Part shown: positions 32,944 to 42,347 of the stretch, in pieces
Layout of the letters: each line of letters opens with the position of its first letter
How positions within the stretch are numbered: the first letter of the stretch is position 1
NCBI RefSeq assembly: GCF_951805225.1
Contig: NZ_OX638201.1
Coordinates: 3,534,001-3,598,000 of the forward strand
DNA length: 64,000 bases
DNA from: an uncultured Flavobacterium sp.
GTDB lineage: Bacteria; Bacteroidota; Bacteroidia; Flavobacteriales; Flavobacteriaceae
Reading direction: 5' to 3'
Program-made: the position numbers and the translations under genes
The notes under the pieces: model-generated
What the model was told of the DNA's origin: nothing
Seen by the model: only the letters and a program-made list of their open reading frames with translations
Databases searched by the model: none

Positions 32944-35402
32944 AGTCTCGCATTCAATTTTATATTGAAAACTCTTGAAGTCATATAATTTGGAATCGCG
33001 TATTGATTTTTAGAATATACGTCACGAACCCAAGTATTGGTTATCGCATTTTGATTATTGAAAAGATTGAAAATCTCTAATCCAACAGATAATTCTTTGA
33101 AGTTTTTTAGCCAATTTGCTTTAGCAACTTTAGTACTGTTATCAACAAAAACTTTAGCAAAACCAATATCTACTCTACGATAATCGTTTAATCTGTTTTG
33201 ATATAGATATGGATCTGAATATGCCGGAGCTCCTCCAGGTAAACCAGTATTATAAACTAAATTCAGATATAATTTTACACTTGGAATATTAGGCATATAA
33301 TCCTGAAACAACATCGCAAATTTCAAACGTTGATCTGTTGGTCTTGCAATATATCCTTTATCTGCATAATTTTCTTCGGTTTTCAAATAACCAAAACTAA
33401 TCCACGATTCTGTTCCCGGCACAAATTCTCCATTTAATCTAAAATCAAGACCTTGCGCATATGCTTTTGCATTATTATTGGCAATATAACGAATTCTAAC
33501 ATTGTCGATCGAATACACATTTACATCAGAAAGTGATTTATAATATAGTTCTGTAACCCATTTAAAAGGGCGATTCCACATTTTAAAATTATAATCATTC
33601 CCTAAAACAATATGAACTGATTCCTGAGCTTTTACATTTGGATTTACAACACCATCCAAATCCCGAAGTTCTCTATAAAAAGGCGGTTGGTGATATAATC
33701 CGCCCGAAAGCCTGAAAACCATATCCATATCCCAATCCGGTTTTATAGCAAATTGCGCACGCGGGCTAAAAACTACTTGATTTTTTCCTTCAACAGCTGC
33801 TCCGGAAACATTCCAACTCTGGAAACGAGCTCCTAAATGATACCAAATCTGACTAGAACCAAGTTCCGCTTTTTTATTATACTGCGCATAACCTGAAAAT
33901 CTATTTATAGTATTATAATTTGTTGCACGAACATCCTGATAAGGCAACAATGGTCCGGTATAAGGTTGATACGGCTGATTATTTTGTGGCAAAATAACAA
34001 TTGGAGGATTTATAGAAAATCCAGCAGAATCAATCATTTCCCATTCTACAATTCTATCTCTAATAGATTCTCTGGTATATTTAAGTCCAAATTCTAATTG
34101 ACTGTCATTTAACCATTCTTTGAATCCTTTAATTTCGGCATTTGCAATTAAAGCGTCCAAATCATTTCGCGCGTGACTCAATTGCGAACCAATTCCTTTT
34201 GTAAAATCAACTTGAGACGCGTCTTGATCCTCGCCAACATTTCCAAGACGATATTGCGCCAGAATATCAAAATGTTCTTGTTCTGTAGTATGAAATAATG
34301 AACCAATAAGTTTTAACGTTAAAGTTGGAGAAACTTTATAAGTCGTTTTTAATGCACCAAAATAAGTGTCGTATTTATCTCTTTCCTGACCTTCATAATA
34401 TACGGCAAGCGCCATTGGCTGGTCTATAGTTCCAAATTTTGTCTCGCGGGTTAAAGGCTGATACAAATACTTGTTTTCAGAAATGTTTCCTAAAAAACTA
34501 ATCTGCCATTTTTGCGAAATATCATAATTGATGTTCGTTTGAATATCAGCAAAAGTTGGCGTATAATTCGTTTGTGTATCTTGACTATTAACCAACAAAC
34601 TGTTATTTCTATAACGAACTCCAGTTACTGCAGACCATTTTTTATTTTTAGAAACCAAATCTACTGAAGCACTTCCTCCCAAAAAACTTGCTTCAAGTGA
34701 AGCGCCAAACTGAGTTGGTTTTCTATACGTAATATCTAAAACAGAAGATAATTTATCTCCAAATTTGGCCTGAAATCCTCCAGCCGAAAAGTCAACATTC
34801 TGAACCAAATCTGTATTGGTAAAACTCAATCCTTCTTGCTGACCAGAACGAATTAAAAACGGACGATAAACTTCGATTTCGTTTACATAAACTAAATTTT
34901 CATCATAGTTTCCGCCGCGAACTGCATATTGTGTACTCAATTCATTATTTGAATTTACTCCCGGCAATGTCTTTAGAATGTTTTCGATTCCGGCATTTGC
35001 TCCGGGAATTTTTTTAATCGTTGCCGCATCAATAGTTGTAATTCCCTGAACACGTTTTTTATTTTTGGAAGAAACAAAAACTTCTCCCATTTGTTCTTCA
35101 GAATTACTCATTACAGGATTAAAAACAAAAACTTCATTTGGTTTTAGATTTACTGCCAAACTCATCATTTTTAAAGAAATGTGAGTAAAAATCAAAGAAG
35201 TTTTTTTGTTCGATGGAACATCGATTTCAAAAAAACCGTTTGCATCTGATTGCGTTGTATTTCCCGAAGAAGTCACATTGACATCGACGACCGGACGTTT
35301 TTGATTATCTAAAATAATACCTTTAACATGAGCATTTTGAGCAAATGAAATACAAGAAATGCATAAAAAAAGAAAACCGAATATTACTCTGTTATTATTC
35401 AA
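32940..35402 (-). CDS. TonB-dependent receptor with N-terminal carboxypeptidase-like domain
   Basis: 820 residues. A signal peptide (ending SFAQ) is followed by a carboxypeptidase-regulatory-like beta sandwich at about 22-105 (VKGIILDNQKRPVVDVNVTSSG), common to Bacteroidota outer-membrane receptors. Next is a plug (GANAGIENILKTLPGVNSNNELSTQYAVRGGNYDENLVYVNEI) and a barrel ending in a terminal strand (NIKLNARL). No SusD gene accompanies it. It lies 11 bp after an M23 peptidase gene and overlaps the next gene. Substrate unknown. Confidence 0.92.
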   Translation of the reverse strand: MNNNRVIFGFLFLCISCISFAQNAHVKGIILDNQKRPVVDVNVTSSGNTTQSDANGFFEIDVPSNKKTSLIFTHISLKMMSLAVNLKPNEVFVFNPVMSNSEEQMGEVFVSSKNKKRVQGITTIDAATIKKIPGANAGIENILKTLPGVNSNNELSTQYAVRGGNYDENLVYVNEIEVYRPFLIRSGQQEGLSFTNTDLVQNVDFSAGGFQAKFGDKLSSVLDITYRKPTQFGASLEASFLGGSASVDLVSKNKKWSAVTGVRYRNNSLLVNSQDTQTNYTPTFADIQTNINYDISQKWQISFLGNISENKYLYQPLTRETKFGTIDQPMALAVYYEGQERDKYDTYFGALKTTYKVSPTLTLKLIGSLFHTTEQEHFDILAQYRLGNVGEDQDASQVDFTKGIGSQLSHARNDLDALIANAEIKGFKEWLNDSQLEFGLKYTRESIRDRIVEWEMIDSAGFSINPPIVILPQNNQPYQPYTGPLLPYQDVRATNYNTINRFSGYAQYNKKAELGSSQIWYHLGARFQSWNVSGAAVEGKNQVVFSPRAQFAIKPDWDMDMVFRLSGGLYHQPPFYRELRDLDGVVNPNVKAQESVHIVLGNDYNFKMWNRPFKWVTELYYKSLSDVNVYSIDNVRIRYIANNNAKAYAQGLDFRLNGEFVPGTESWISFGYLKTEENYADKGYIARPTDQRLKFAMLFQDYMPNIPSVKLYLNLVYNTGLPGGAPAYSDPYLYQNRLNDYRRVDIGFAKVFVDNSTKVAKANWLKNFKELSVGLEIFNLFNNQNAITNTWVRDVYSKNQYAIPNYMTSRVFNIKLNARL

Positions 35403-35413
35403 ACGTTTTGATT

Positions 35414-37096
35414 TTATTTTTGTTGACTTCTAAAAAAATGAGTTTCAAAGATAGCAGAATTACCCACATTATCAATTACTTCAATTTTTAAATCGTTTGC
35501 CCCTTCAGCAAGCATTGTATCATCAAAAGTATGTGTGATTTTCTTTGTTTTGTTTTCATATTCAAACAAAATCCAATTTCCGTTTAAATATCCGTTGTAT
35601 GATTTAATTCCTGAAGAAGAATCGTTAATGATGAAATCTATTTTTTTGACATCACTTATCCATTTATCCTGAATTGGTTTTACAATTTTAATTGTTGGAT
35701 TAATTGTATCCAAAACCAACCCAAATTGTCCCAGCGTTTTTGATTTAGCCGTAAAAACATCTCCTTTTCTAATAGTTCCGTTGTAACTATTTCCTCTTCC
35801 AATATAAAGTTTATCTCTTAATTCTTCCGGATATGAACTGTCTTTTATAGTAATCGTAAAATTCGAATGCACAGGAACTGTATCGTCGTGAATATAAATA
35901 CGATTGTTTTTTACATCAAAATTTAAATTAAAATCATCGTAAAAAGTTCCCGCCGGAAAAAATACCGACATATTATCTTTTTCGAAATTAGAATCTTTAT
36001 TGACTTTAATAAAATATTTTGAAGTCACAGGCTCTTCTTTTACAATTGGCGTTGCAGCATCATATTCAACTGGAACTGTAATTGTATTTAAATTTCCAAA
36101 ATAATCAGAAACTTCAATTCTATACGTCGAAGCTAAATTCGGCTCGACCGGAATAATCCCTCGTAATGAATCTGTTTTTATTATGCTTAAAGCAAAAGGC
36201 GTTTTCATGAAAAGTTTTTGAACGCGCTGACCTGATTTTTTATATTTACCATAATCAATCAATGCATTTACATAACGCATTTCGTCAAACGAATAAGTAT
36301 TGAATTGATAGTTATAATTTTGATTTCCGTTAAAGAAAGTAGAAACATTAAAAACTCCATTTTTATTAAAAGAAACATCATCGAAATCTACCGCTACAAT
36401 TCCAAAACCAATTTTCCCGTTCGCTTTTACTTTACTTGCCAAATAGGTTCCGTCTTTTTGAAGCGCAACATTTAGCAATAAAGGTTGTTTCGATTGATTT
36501 ACCGTCGAATTATTTAACGGATAAACATAAACACTCGAAACTGTTGGCTTTTTAGTGTCTTTAATATTTTTATCGAATCCAAAAAATATCGGATTAATTA
36601 CAAATTCTGTTTTAGTATCGCGAATTTCAAAATGCAAATGTGGTCCTTCAGAAGAACCTGTATTTCCGGAAAGCGCAATTAATTGGCCTTTTGTAACTGG
36701 CAATTCATCAGGTTTTAGAAACATTTCGATTTCGTAAGCCTTCTCTTTGTAATGTGTTTTTTTGACATAATCCTGAATTGGACCAACAGTAGTTTGCAAA
36801 TGTCCGTAAACCGAAGTGTATCCGTTTGGATGTGTAATATAGATACATTTTCCGTTTCCGAAAGTCGAAATTTTTATCCTTGAAACATATCCATCTGCAA
36901 TTGCATAAACATTTAATCCTTCTCTTTGGTTTGTTTTTAAATCAAAACCGGCATGAAAGTGATTTGGTCTTAACTCCCCAAAATTCCCAGAAAGCTGCAT
37001 TGGAATATCAAGCGGCGGACGAAAATAATCCTTCGGATATTGGGTTTGAGCGAAAATAAAATTTGTAAAAAACAGGGCAAGCAGTGATAATCTCAT
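35414..37096 (-). CDS. Secreted M23 family metallopeptidase (LytM/lysostaphin type)
   Basis: 560 residues with a signal peptide (MRLSLLALFFTNFIFAQ). The M23 domain is near the N-terminus (about 30-170): FGELRPNHFHAGFDLKT carries the first zinc ligands (H and D), VYGHLQ follows, and EGPHLHFEIRDT carries HxH. Such enzymes cut peptidoglycan cross-links or, if inactive, activate amidases; here the zinc ligands look complete. The long C-terminal half (170-560) is a set of beta-sandwich-like segments (GIKSYNGYLNG, EGANDLKIEVIDNVGNSA). First gene of the operon leading to the TonB receptor. Confidence 0.9.
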   Translation of the reverse strand: MRLSLLALFFTNFIFAQTQYPKDYFRPPLDIPMQLSGNFGELRPNHFHAGFDLKTNQREGLNVYAIADGYVSRIKISTFGNGKCIYITHPNGYTSVYGHLQTTVGPIQDYVKKTHYKEKAYEIEMFLKPDELPVTKGQLIALSGNTGSSEGPHLHFEIRDTKTEFVINPIFFGFDKNIKDTKKPTVSSVYVYPLNNSTVNQSKQPLLLNVALQKDGTYLASKVKANGKIGFGIVAVDFDDVSFNKNGVFNVSTFFNGNQNYNYQFNTYSFDEMRYVNALIDYGKYKKSGQRVQKLFMKTPFALSIIKTDSLRGIIPVEPNLASTYRIEVSDYFGNLNTITVPVEYDAATPIVKEEPVTSKYFIKVNKDSNFEKDNMSVFFPAGTFYDDFNLNFDVKNNRIYIHDDTVPVHSNFTITIKDSSYPEELRDKLYIGRGNSYNGTIRKGDVFTAKSKTLGQFGLVLDTINPTIKIVKPIQDKWISDVKKIDFIINDSSSGIKSYNGYLNGNWILFEYENKTKKITHTFDDTMLAEGANDLKIEVIDNVGNSAIFETHFFRSQQK

Positions 37097-37218
37097 AAGG
37101 CAACATTTTTGCTAAGATAAAGAAATTAGCTACTAAAAACGAGTAAAAAGCTACAAAAATACAATTAATTGAATTTCATTTGTTTGATTATTTTTAATGT
37201 AAAAAAATCGATAAAAAA

Positions 37219-37248
37219 TTGCATTAATAAAAAGGAATACTAACTTTG
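37219..37248 (+). promoter_or_regulatory. Promoter of the zapA operon
   Basis: TTG at 37219-37221 and TAACTTTG at 37241-37248, spacing 19 nt, 28 nt before the first start codon. Confidence 0.75.
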
Positions 37249-37276
37249 TATGATTAAGTAATGAATAGGATTTATA

Positions 37277-37567
37277 ATGAGTGTAATTGCAGAAATAATT
37301 GATACTCTTGAATATAAAGTCGAAAAGCTTTTTGAGAAATCAAAGGCCCTAGAAAAAAACAATCAGGTTTTAAGATTAGAACTAACCAAAGCTGCGGAAA
37401 TTATCCAGAAACAATCTGAAGAAATGGAGGCTTTGAAGAAGCAATATGATACACTTAAAATAGCCAATTCGTTGCTCGGCAGCGACAATAACAAGAGAGA
37501 GACAAAGCTTAAAATAAATTCATTAATTCGCGAAATTGATTACTGTATAGCACAACTATCAGATTAG
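37277..37567 (+). CDS. Small coiled-coil protein, ZapB-like by position
   Basis: 96 residues, almost all one alpha-helical coiled coil (heptads from IIDTLEYKVEKLFEKSKALEKNNQVLRLEL through MEALKKQYDTLKIANSLLG). No signal peptide. It lies 6 bp before zapA. Size, fold and partner suggest a cell-division coiled-coil protein acting with ZapA at the Z-ring, but the sequence itself is not enough to call it ZapB. Confidence 0.7.
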   Translation: MSVIAEIIDTLEYKVEKLFEKSKALEKNNQVLRLELTKAAEIIQKQSEEMEALKKQYDTLKIANSLLGSDNNKRETKLKINSLIREIDYCIAQLSD

Positions 37568-37573
37568 AAAGAC

Positions 37574-37867
37574 ATGGACGGAAAGCTTAGAATTAAAATA
37601 TCAATCGCAGACAGAGTCTATCCATTAACGGTAGAACCATCTCAGGAAGAAGGACTTAGAAGTGCTTCTAAGAAAATTGATGCTATGATCAAGCAATTCG
37701 AAGAAAGTTACGCGGTTCGTGACAAACAAGATGTTCTGGCTATGTGTGCCTTGCAATTTGCATCACAAGTAGAACAAAAACAAATTGATAATGCAATCGA
37801 TGGCGAAGAAACTATCGAAAGAATTAAAAGATTAAATTCGCTATTAGATCAATATCTCGAAAATTAA
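37574..37867 (+). CDS. zapA: Cell division protein ZapA
   Basis: 97 residues. The N-terminal globular part is KIRIKISIADRVYPLTVEPSQEEGLRSASKKIDAMIKQFEESY. The C-terminal coiled coil carries QDVLAMCALQFASQVEQ and IERIKRLNSLLDQYL. ZapA bundles FtsZ filaments at mid-cell. It is immediately followed by the 6S RNA, a gene pair also conserved outside Bacteroidota. Confidence 0.88.
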   Translation: MDGKLRIKISIADRVYPLTVEPSQEEGLRSASKKIDAMIKQFEESYAVRDKQDVLAMCALQFASQVEQKQIDNAIDGEETIERIKRLNSLLDQYLEN

Positions 37868-37892
37868 ACGTTCTTTACAGAAACTAAGATAC

Positions 37893-38055
37893 TGCCTACA
37901 TTAGTTCACAATTGGTAAACTCAACACTAACAATTTAGAATGAGCAAATCGTCGCTACTATAGTATGCCCTGCTTCGACTGGGAAACTTGAACAGTGAGT
38001 TAGCTCAAAACTTGTCTTTACGAGTTTATTCAAGCAATTAATGTAGGCTTTTTTA
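37893..38055 (+). ncRNA. ssrS: 6S RNA (6S-Flavo type)
   Basis: The segment between zapA and rny starts with GCCTACATTA (37893-37902) and ends with TAATGTAGGC (38039-38048) and six T: a closing stem that doubles as terminator. Inside lie the long paired arms and a large central bulge around TGCCCTGCTTCGACTGGG. Length (about 160 nt), closing stem and place after zapA fit 6S RNA, which binds RNA polymerase holoenzyme and mimics an open promoter. Bacteroidota versions form the 6S-Flavo class. Confidence 0.82.
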
Positions 38056-38074
38056 TATATAAATTTTAACAAAC

Positions 38075-39637
38075 ATGGACATAATAACGATCATTATTTC
38101 AGGTATTGTAGGGATTGCAGCAGGATTTGCGATCGCTAAAATCATCGAAAAAAGCAATATTTCTAATTTAATTAAAAACGCAAAAAAAGAAGCCTCTTCC
38201 ATTTTAAAAGACGCTAATTTAGAAGCAGAAAATATCAAAAAAGATAAAATCCTTCAAGCAAAAGAGCGTTTTATCGAATTAAAATCAGAACACGAACAAG
38301 TTATTTTAGCTAGAGATAAAAAAGTAGCTGAAGTAGAAAAAAGAGTGCGTGACAAAGAATCTCAGGTTTCAAACGAACTTTCGAAAGCGAAAAAAGTAAA
38401 TGACGATTTTGAAGCTAAAACAAATGAATACAATAATAAAATTGAAGTTTTAGACAAAAAACAAGCTGAAGTTGACAAATTACACAAAAGTCAATTGCAA
38501 CAACTTGAAGTAATTTCAGGACTTTCTGCTGAAGAAGCAAAAGAACAATTAGTTGAAGGTTTAAAAGCTGAAGCTAAAAGTAAAGCAATGTCTCATATTC
38601 AGGATACAATTGAAGAGGCAAAACTTACTGCACAACAAGAAGCTAAGAAAATTATCATCAATACGATCCAGAGAGTTGGAACTGAGGAAGCAGTTGAAAA
38701 TTGCGTTTCAGTATTTAACATTGAATCTGACGATGTAAAAGGTAGAATTATTGGTCGTGAAGGTCGTAACATTAGAGCTCTTGAAGCTGCAACGGGAGTT
38801 GAAATCATTGTTGATGATACACCGGAAGCTATTATTCTTTCTTGTTTTGATCCTGTTCGTAGAGAAATTGCTCGTTTGTCATTGCACAAATTAGTAACTG
38901 ACGGACGTATTCACCCAGCGAGAATTGAAGAAGTTGTTGCTAAAACAGCAAAACAAATCGACGATGAAATTATCGAAGTTGGTAAACGTACTGTAATCGA
39001 CTTAGGAATTCACGGTTTACACCCAGAATTAATTAAGGTTGTTGGTAGAATGAAATACCGTTCATCTTACGGACAAAACTTATTGCAACACTCAAGAGAG
39101 GTTTCTAAACTTTGTGGTATCATGGCTGCCGAATTAGGCTTAAATGTAAAACTTGCCAAAAGAGCTGGTTTACTTCATGATATTGGTAAAGTGCCGGATA
39201 CTGAAAGTGATTTACCACACGCATTATTAGGTATGCAATGGGCGGAGAAATACGGTGAAAAAGAAGAAGTTTGTAATGCAATTGGAGCTCACCACGACGA
39301 GATCGAAATGAAATCATTACTTTCTCCAATCGTTCAGGTTTGTGATGCTATTTCAGGAGCAAGACCAGGCGCAAGACGTCAGGTTCTGGATTCATACATT
39401 CAGCGTTTGAAAGATCTTGAAGAAGTTGCTTACGGATTTAGCGGTGTAAAAAATGCATACGCAATTCAGGCTGGTAGAGAACTTCGTGTAATTGTAGAAA
39501 GCGAAAAAGTTTCTGACGATAACGCTGCAAACCTATCTTTTGAGATTTCACAAAAAATCCAAACTGAAATGACTTATCCAGGTCAGGTAAAAGTTACTGT
39601 AATTAGAGAAACCAGAGCGGTTAATATTGCTAAGTAA
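38075..39637 (+). CDS. rny: Ribonuclease Y
   Basis: 520 residues in the usual order: N-terminal membrane helix (2-20), long charged coiled coil (about 30-150), KH domain with GRIIGREG (223-230), and an HD domain with LLHDIGK (His368-Asp369) and GAHHDE. It is a membrane-bound endoribonuclease that starts mRNA decay. It follows the 6S RNA and has its own terminator. Confidence 0.96.
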   Translation: MDIITIIISGIVGIAAGFAIAKIIEKSNISNLIKNAKKEASSILKDANLEAENIKKDKILQAKERFIELKSEHEQVILARDKKVAEVEKRVRDKESQVSNELSKAKKVNDDFEAKTNEYNNKIEVLDKKQAEVDKLHKSQLQQLEVISGLSAEEAKEQLVEGLKAEAKSKAMSHIQDTIEEAKLTAQQEAKKIIINTIQRVGTEEAVENCVSVFNIESDDVKGRIIGREGRNIRALEAATGVEIIVDDTPEAIILSCFDPVRREIARLSLHKLVTDGRIHPARIEEVVAKTAKQIDDEIIEVGKRTVIDLGIHGLHPELIKVVGRMKYRSSYGQNLLQHSREVSKLCGIMAAELGLNVKLAKRAGLLHDIGKVPDTESDLPHALLGMQWAEKYGEKEEVCNAIGAHHDEIEMKSLLSPIVQVCDAISGARPGARRQVLDSYIQRLKDLEEVAYGFSGVKNAYAIQAGRELRVIVESEKVSDDNAANLSFEISQKIQTEMTYPGQVKVTVIRETRAVNIAK

Positions 39638-39650
39638 TCTCAACTATTAT

Positions 39651-39691
39651 AAAATAAAAAAGGCTATCATAACGATAGCCTTTTTTATTTT
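39651..39691. terminator. Bidirectional terminator
   Basis: AAAATAAAAAAGGCTATC and GATAGCCTTTTTTATTTT, exact complements around ATAAC, between the convergent rny and histidine kinase genes. Confidence 0.9.
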
Positions 39692-39704
39692 ATGTCAAAT
39701 TCAT

Positions 39705-41225
39705 TTAAAGATCATTAAAGACAATTTTAAAGCTTGTTCCCACTCCTACTTCACTTTCTACAGAAATACTTCCTTTCATCGCTTCAATTTGATTTCTGGT
39801 AATATACAAACCGATTCCTCGCGCTTCCTGATGTTTATGAAAAGTTTTATACATTCCGAATAATAATTCCCCATAAACAGCCAAATCGATTCCTAAACCA
39901 TTGTCTGTAATTTTTAATGATTTATAGCCTTCAGGTTCAATCGAAAAATCAAAAACTATTATTGGATCGCGATCCGGATGTGCATACTTTATAGCGTTTG
40001 TTGTAAAGTTTAGCAAAACACTTTCCAAATAAGCAGGATTGAAATTAATCGTCAAATATTGAGGAACATTATTTACAATCGTAACCTTCGTTTGTTTATC
40101 GTAACCTTTGATTGTCGAAATTGTTTTCTCAATATATTCACAAAGTTTTAAAGGAACGACAGCAATATTAATATTACTTTGCGTTTTTACGATTTGTGTT
40201 AAATTAGAAATCGTGTCATTTAAATCATTAGAAACTGTTCGCAAGTGTTCTAACATTTCACTTACGGTTTCTTTATCACCATCAGCATCAATAAAGTCTA
40301 AAATCGACTTTATATTTCCTGCCTGCGTATTTAAATTATGTGAAACGATATGCGAAAAATTCAGCAATCTACTATTTTGATCGCTGTATAATTTCATCGT
40401 TTTTATAAGTTCCAGTTCTTTTTCTTTTTGCAGAGAAACATCCGTGTGAGTTCCGATTACGCGTAATGGTTTACCATTTTCATCTCGTTTAATAACTTTT
40501 CCACGATCTAAAATCCATTTATAATTTCCGCTCGAAGTCATTACACGATGATAGTTTTCGTAATAAGGAATCTTATTATCAAAATGTTCTTGTATATCTG
40601 AATAGTATTTGGGAAGATCGTCCGGATGCACAATTTTATCCCAACGTTCAGGATCATCAAAAATATCAGCAGAATCAAGTTCCAATATTTTTAGTGACAA
40701 AGACGAATAGAAAACATTATTGGTAACCATATCCCAATCCCAGATTCCGGCTGTAGAAGCATCAAGTGCAAATTGAAATCGTTCTTCGGAAATACGTAAC
40801 TTTTCTTCTTTATCTTTTAATTCGGTAATATCCGAAACATGTCCATAGAAACTAACTCTACCATCATCTGATTGCTCTGTTTTTGCAGAAATCTTAAACC
40901 AACGTAAGCCTTTTTTTGGTAAAACAGCACGAAATTCAATATCCCAGGGTTTTATTTCTTTACGCGCTTTAACTAAAGATTGAAAAAACGCTTCACGATC
41001 CTGAAGAAAAACTCTTTCGTAAATAATAAACTTTATATCGTTGTTGAATTCACTAACTGTAAATTCAAAAATTTCATCAGCAGATTTACTAACTAGTGGA
41101 AAAGAATAATTGTTATCAGTATCAATAATAAACTGAAATAACAAATCAGGCATTTCGGCAAACAATTTTTTATAAAAATTATTCACTTCTAAGCAATCCT
41201 CATTTTCATACAAATCAAAAACCAT
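39705..41225 (-). CDS. PAS-domain sensor histidine kinase
   Basis: 506 residues and no membrane segment, so cytoplasmic. Two PAS domains: about 15-135, with WFKISAKTEQSDDGRVSFYGHVSDIT, and about 140-265, with FQFALDASTAGIWDWDMVTN and YKWILDRGKVI...GTHTDVS. The phospho-accepting His is in NFSHIVSHNLNTQAG. The ATPase has the N-box NFTTNAIKYAHPDRD, G1 DNGLGID and G2 ARGIGLYITRNQIEAMKG, ending GTSFKIVF. No response regulator gene is next to it, so it is an orphan. The PAS ligand is unknown. Confidence 0.93.
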   Translation of the reverse strand: MVFDLYENEDCLEVNNFYKKLFAEMPDLLFQFIIDTDNNYSFPLVSKSADEIFEFTVSEFNNDIKFIIYERVFLQDREAFFQSLVKARKEIKPWDIEFRAVLPKKGLRWFKISAKTEQSDDGRVSFYGHVSDITELKDKEEKLRISEERFQFALDASTAGIWDWDMVTNNVFYSSLSLKILELDSADIFDDPERWDKIVHPDDLPKYYSDIQEHFDNKIPYYENYHRVMTSSGNYKWILDRGKVIKRDENGKPLRVIGTHTDVSLQKEKELELIKTMKLYSDQNSRLLNFSHIVSHNLNTQAGNIKSILDFIDADGDKETVSEMLEHLRTVSNDLNDTISNLTQIVKTQSNINIAVVPLKLCEYIEKTISTIKGYDKQTKVTIVNNVPQYLTINFNPAYLESVLLNFTTNAIKYAHPDRDPIIVFDFSIEPEGYKSLKITDNGLGIDLAVYGELLFGMYKTFHKHQEARGIGLYITRNQIEAMKGSISVESEVGVGTSFKIVFNDL

Positions 41226-41369
41226 ATGCTACTTATTTTACTTAAATTGAATGATCAAAAAACATTTAAAACAATAAAAGTGCCGTTTGTCGATCTTATC
41301 TGTTTTTAATAGAAAATAATATACAATATATTAATTTTTGCTTTAAAAATCAGGACTCTGCCCAAAAAA

Positions 41370-42266
41370 TTATTTTCTTGGATGAAAAGAATGCATCACT
41401 TCTTTTAGAAATCTCCTGTCTAAATGCACGTAGATTTCTGTAGTTGTTATCGATTCGTGTCCCAACATTAATTGGATCGATCTTAAGTCAGCTCCATTTT
41501 CAAGTAAATGTGTAGCAAATGAATGTCGCAAAGTATGCGGACTAATACTTTTATGTAAACCTATTTTTACCGCCAGATCTTTTATGATTGTAAATACCAT
41601 TGCGCGAGTCAATTGATTACCTCTTCGGTTTAAAAACAAAGTGTCTTCGCAGCCTTTTTTAATATTCAAATTTACTCTGACTTCCTTTTGATAAATCTCC
41701 ATATATTTTTGAGTCAATTTACCAATAGGAACAAAACGTTCTTTATTGCCTTTTCCGGTAATTTTTATGAATCCTTCGTCAAAAAACAAATCAGATATTT
41801 TAAGCGAAACCAACTCCGAAACCCGAAGTCCGCAACCGTATAAAGCTTCCAGCATCGCACGATTTCGCTCTCCTTCATTTTTACTTAAATCAATTGCGGC
41901 AATAAGCGCATCAATTTCGGCAACAGATAAAGTATCCGGTAATTTTCTGCCTGTTTTTGGAGTTTCAATTAATTCCAGCGGATTATCATTTCTGTAATCT
42001 TCAAAAACCAAATAATTAAAAAAGCTTTTCAATCCCGAAATAATACGTGCTTGCGAACGCGGATTTACTTCCTTAGAAACGGAATATATAAATTGCTGAA
42101 CGGTTTCATCAGTAATTTTCAAAGGCGAAACTTCAATTTGATTTGTATCTAAAAAAAGACATAATCGCTCAATATCAAAACCATAGTTTTCAATTGTATT
42201 TTTAGACAAACCTCTTTCTATTCGCAAATACGATTGATAATCTTTTATGTATCGGTTCCAGTTCAT
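41370..42266 (-). CDS. xerD: Tyrosine recombinase XerD
   Basis: 298 residues from MNWNRYIKDYQ; a 6-codon longer start is possible. SAM-like core-binding domain at the N-terminus (YLRIERGLSKNTIENYGFDIERL). The catalytic set is complete: Arg in YGCGLRVSELVSLK, Lys in GKGNKERFVPI, HTLRHSFATHL, the second His in MLGHESI, and Tyr in TEIYVHLD. With XerC it resolves chromosome dimers at dif. Not part of the mobile element at the right end; it sits among core genes. Confidence 0.93.
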   Translation of the reverse strand: MNWNRYIKDYQSYLRIERGLSKNTIENYGFDIERLCLFLDTNQIEVSPLKITDETVQQFIYSVSKEVNPRSQARIISGLKSFFNYLVFEDYRNDNPLELIETPKTGRKLPDTLSVAEIDALIAAIDLSKNEGERNRAMLEALYGCGLRVSELVSLKISDLFFDEGFIKITGKGNKERFVPIGKLTQKYMEIYQKEVRVNLNIKKGCEDTLFLNRRGNQLTRAMVFTIIKDLAVKIGLHKSISPHTLRHSFATHLLENGADLRSIQLMLGHESITTTEIYVHLDRRFLKEVMHSFHPRK

Positions 42267-42295
42267 ATCTACAAAGTAAAACATTTTTTGGGCAT

Positions 42296-42326
42296 AAAAA
42301 AACCTTCCCGATTAAGGGAAGGTTTT
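42296..42326 (-). terminator. Terminator of barrel gene 1
   Basis: AACCTTCCC-GATTAA-GGGAAGGTT with A/T-runs. Nearly identical to the hairpin at 43101-43131. Confidence 0.85.
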
Positions 42327-42347
42327 AAATATTTTTCAATTAAAAAA

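Noticed and set aside
41370..42266. XerD-like gene as an integrase of a mobile element
   Set aside because: Complete XerD signature, ordinary core neighbours, no tRNA or repeats at its borders.
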